Source: Halorientalis sp. (GTDB lineage Archaea > Halobacteriota > Halobacteria > Halobacteriales > Haloarculaceae). From it: a DNA stretch of 64,000 bases. The translations under genes were made by a program, and so were the position numbers. Position 1 is the stretch's first letter; every line of letters starts with the position of its first letter. Positions 62,501 to 64,000 of the stretch are shown here, one piece after another. The stretch spans positions 62,001 to 126,000 of the forward strand of contig NZ_JAQCNH010000029.1 in NCBI RefSeq assembly GCF_028275115.1, in the 5' to 3' direction. The notes under the pieces were generated by a model. That model had not been told where the DNA came from and did not search any database. It was given only the letters and a program-made list of their open reading frames with translations.

Positions 62501-64000
62501 CTACTCGTCGTCGGGCTCGCCGTGCCCACCGCCGCCGGGGGTTTCGATTCGGACGGTCGTGCCGGCGTCGACCTCCCGGGTGACTTTGGCCGGGACAGCC
62601 TCGCCGTCGACGAGATTGCGGCCTGACTGGCCGTCCGAACCGCCAGCCAACCCACGGGGTGCGTAGCGGCGGCGTTCGGTCAGCAGGGAAACAGTCGCGT
62701 CGGTCAGCACGGTGAGTTCCCGGACGAGTCCGTCGCCGCCGCGGTACTGCCCTGTCCCGCCGCTGTCGTCGCGGAGAGCGTACGCCTCGACCCGGAGCGG
62801 ATAGGCGGCTTCCAGCGCTTCGACGGGCGTGTTGAGCGTGTTGGTCATCCCGACCTGCACGCCAGAGAGACCGTCGCCATCCGGGCGTGCACCGGCGCCG
62901 CCGCCGACGGTCTCGTAGTACTGGAATGCCGAATCGCCGACGAGCAGATTGTTCATCGTTCCCTGCCCGCCAGCAGGCACGCGGTCGGGCGCGGCGTCGG
63001 CCAGCGCAGCGAAGACGATGTCCGTCACCCGCTGGCTCGTCTCGACGTTGCCGCCTACGACCGCCGCCGGCGGCGTCGGGTTCACCAACGACCCCTCCGG
63101 CGCCGTCACCGTCACCGGCTCGTAACAGCCCTGATTCGGCGGGATGTCGGGGTCTGTAATACATCGTACGACGTAGTATACAGCACTTTTCGCCACAGAG
63201 AGTGGGGCGTTGACGTTACCGGGGACCTGGTCGGCGGTCCCGGCGAAGTCGACCGTGAGGGTTGCGCCGTCGACGGTGACCGTGACCTCGACCGGGACGT
63301 CGCGGTCGGTGACGCCGTCGCCCTCCAGTACGTCGCTGGCGTGGTACTGACCGTTCGGGAGCGAGTCGAGTTCGGTCCGGACACGCTCGCGGGAGTAATC
63401 GATTACGGCGTCGAAGGCGTCGAGCAGGCGGTCGCCGTGGGCGTCAAGGAGGTCGCCGAGCCGGGCCTCAGCGCGGTCGGTACTAGCGATCTGTGCGCGG
63501 AGGTCCGCCCGGCGCTCGTCGGGGTTGCGGACGTTCGCCAGCAGAAGGGTCTCGACGTCGGTGTTCCGCTCACCGTCCGCGACGAGCCTGACGGGCGGAA
63601 TCCGGACACCCTCCTGGTAGATTTCGCGCGCTCCGGCGGGCATGCTCCCCGGAGTCATACCGCCAACGTCGGCGTGATGGGCCCGCGAGACCGCGTACCC
63701 GACGACCCCGTCGTCGGCCAACTCGTGGGCTTCGGGCGGTGCGATGGGGGCCACGAGCGTCACGTCCGGAAGGTGTGTGCCCCCGGTGAAGGGGTCGTTC
63801 AGTGCGAACACGTCGCCCGGTCGCGGATCGTGGTCGCGGACGGCCGCGACTGCCGCCGGCATCGCCCCCAGGTGAACCGGGATGTGTTCGGCCTGAGCGA
63901 CCATCCGACCCTCGCGGTCGAACAGTGCCGTCGAGCAGTCCTTGCGCTCGGTGATGTTCGGCGAGTACGCCCCGCGGATCAGGACCTGCCCCATCTCCTC
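62501..64000 (-). CDS. Hydantoinase B/oxoprolinase family protein, 5' end beyond window
   Basis: The frame is open to base 64000, where two more codons (Glu, Glu) precede the apparent Met at 63994; the sequence E-E-M-G...AYSPNI is the internal start region of HyuB, so the true start is outside the window. The visible ~500 residues hold the typical YSPNITERKDCSTALFD, MVAQAEHIPVHLGAMP, ALNDPFTGGTHLPDVTL and the C-terminal GGGGHG motif. HyuB works with HyuA to open cyclic imides or 5-oxoproline with ATP. The HyuA gene would be expected upstream, outside the window. Confidence 0.9.
   Translation of the reverse strand, partial: EEMGQVLIRGAYSPNITERKDCSTALFDREGRMVAQAEHIPVHLGAMPAAVAAVRDHDPRPGDVFALNDPFTGGTHLPDVTLVAPIAPPEAHELADDGVVGYAVSRAHHADVGGMTPGSMPAGAREIYQEGVRIPPVRLVADGERNTDVETLLLANVRNPDERRADLRAQIASTDRAEARLGDLLDAHGDRLLDAFDAVIDYSRERVRTELDSLPNGQYHASDVLEGDGVTDRDVPVEVTVTVDGATLTVDFAGTADQVPGNVNAPLSVAKSAVYYVVRCITDPDIPPNQGCYEPVTVTAPEGSLVNPTPPAAVVGGNVETSQRVTDIVFAALADAAPDRVPAGGQGTMNNLLVGDSAFQYYETVGGGAGARPDGDGLSGVQVGMTNTLNTPVEALEAAYPLRVEAYALRDDSGGTGQYRGGDGLVRELTVLTDATVSLLTERRRYAPRGLAGGSDGQSGRNLVDGEAVPAKVTREVDAGTTVRIETPGGGGHGEPDDE

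Overview
The window is a gene-dense, high-GC stretch of chromosome from a haloarchaeon (class Halobacteria). The evidence is archaeal information-processing genes (Rpo12, L37Ae, KEOPS Pcc1, prefoldin beta, Pth2, TruD, type IA topoisomerase, GatB, archaeal AspRS and MetRS), geranylgeranylglyceryl phosphate synthase, the archaeal-only CoA enzymes, very acidic proteins, and TATA boxes about 26-30 nt upstream of many start codons, which implies mostly leaderless mRNAs. Genus is not assigned. No tRNA, rRNA, CRISPR array, insertion sequence or prophage was seen.

Layout. 1-9 kb: end of a DUF2070 membrane protein, a large surface protein, then a minus-strand housekeeping string L37Ae-Rpo12-Pcc1 ... 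pfdB-DUF3194. That string appears split by about 4.2 kb holding a 1192-aa PAS/GAF sensor-regulator and a DUF7344 regulator. 9-20 kb: DUF2103 protein, TruD (with a 9-codon leaderless upstream ORF), Pth2, dCTP deaminase, the thiamine regulator ThiR, two methyltransferase-like proteins, two extracytoplasmic metallopeptidases and Thi4. 20-31 kb: a 7TM histidine kinase convergent with a two-AAA-domain ATPase that has an unusual N-domain, phosphopantothenate synthetase, a 975-aa membrane protein with 13 DUF1508-like repeats, pantoate kinase and a BAAT-type hydrolase. 31-43 kb: a PIN-domain pseudogene, AspRS, an Lrp regulator with an NAD-binding protein and an APC-UspA fusion transporter, an ABC-ATPase remnant, GGGP synthase, TopA, a HEAT-repeat protein and GatB. 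43-49 kb: a condensin-type operon (small coiled-coil protein, SMC, ScpA) followed by a decayed ORF. 48.6-58 kb: PhzF, PEP synthase, an SDR, MfnA-type decarboxylase, a VTT membrane protein, MetRS, a small membrane protein and NfeD. 58-64 kb: a 563-bp gene-free interval with an AT-rich core, an SPFH protein, two winged-helix regulators, a TRAM protein, a YkgJ Fe-S-type protein with an inserted low-complexity block, and the start-truncated HyuB hydantoinase.

Functional links. MfnA (beta-alanine supply), pantoate kinase and phosphopantothenate synthetase together cover the archaeal branch of CoA synthesis. ThiR and Thi4 form a thiamine regulator-target pair. AspRS carries residues typical of a non-discriminating enzyme, matching the presence of GatB for transamidation. 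Small decayed genes (31.0-31.6, 36.6 and 48.3 kb) and short triloop palindromes mark the less constrained parts. The most unusual proteins are the 13-repeat DUF1508 membrane protein, the AAA ATPase with a duplicated beta-type N-domain and the coiled-coil protein in front of SMC.
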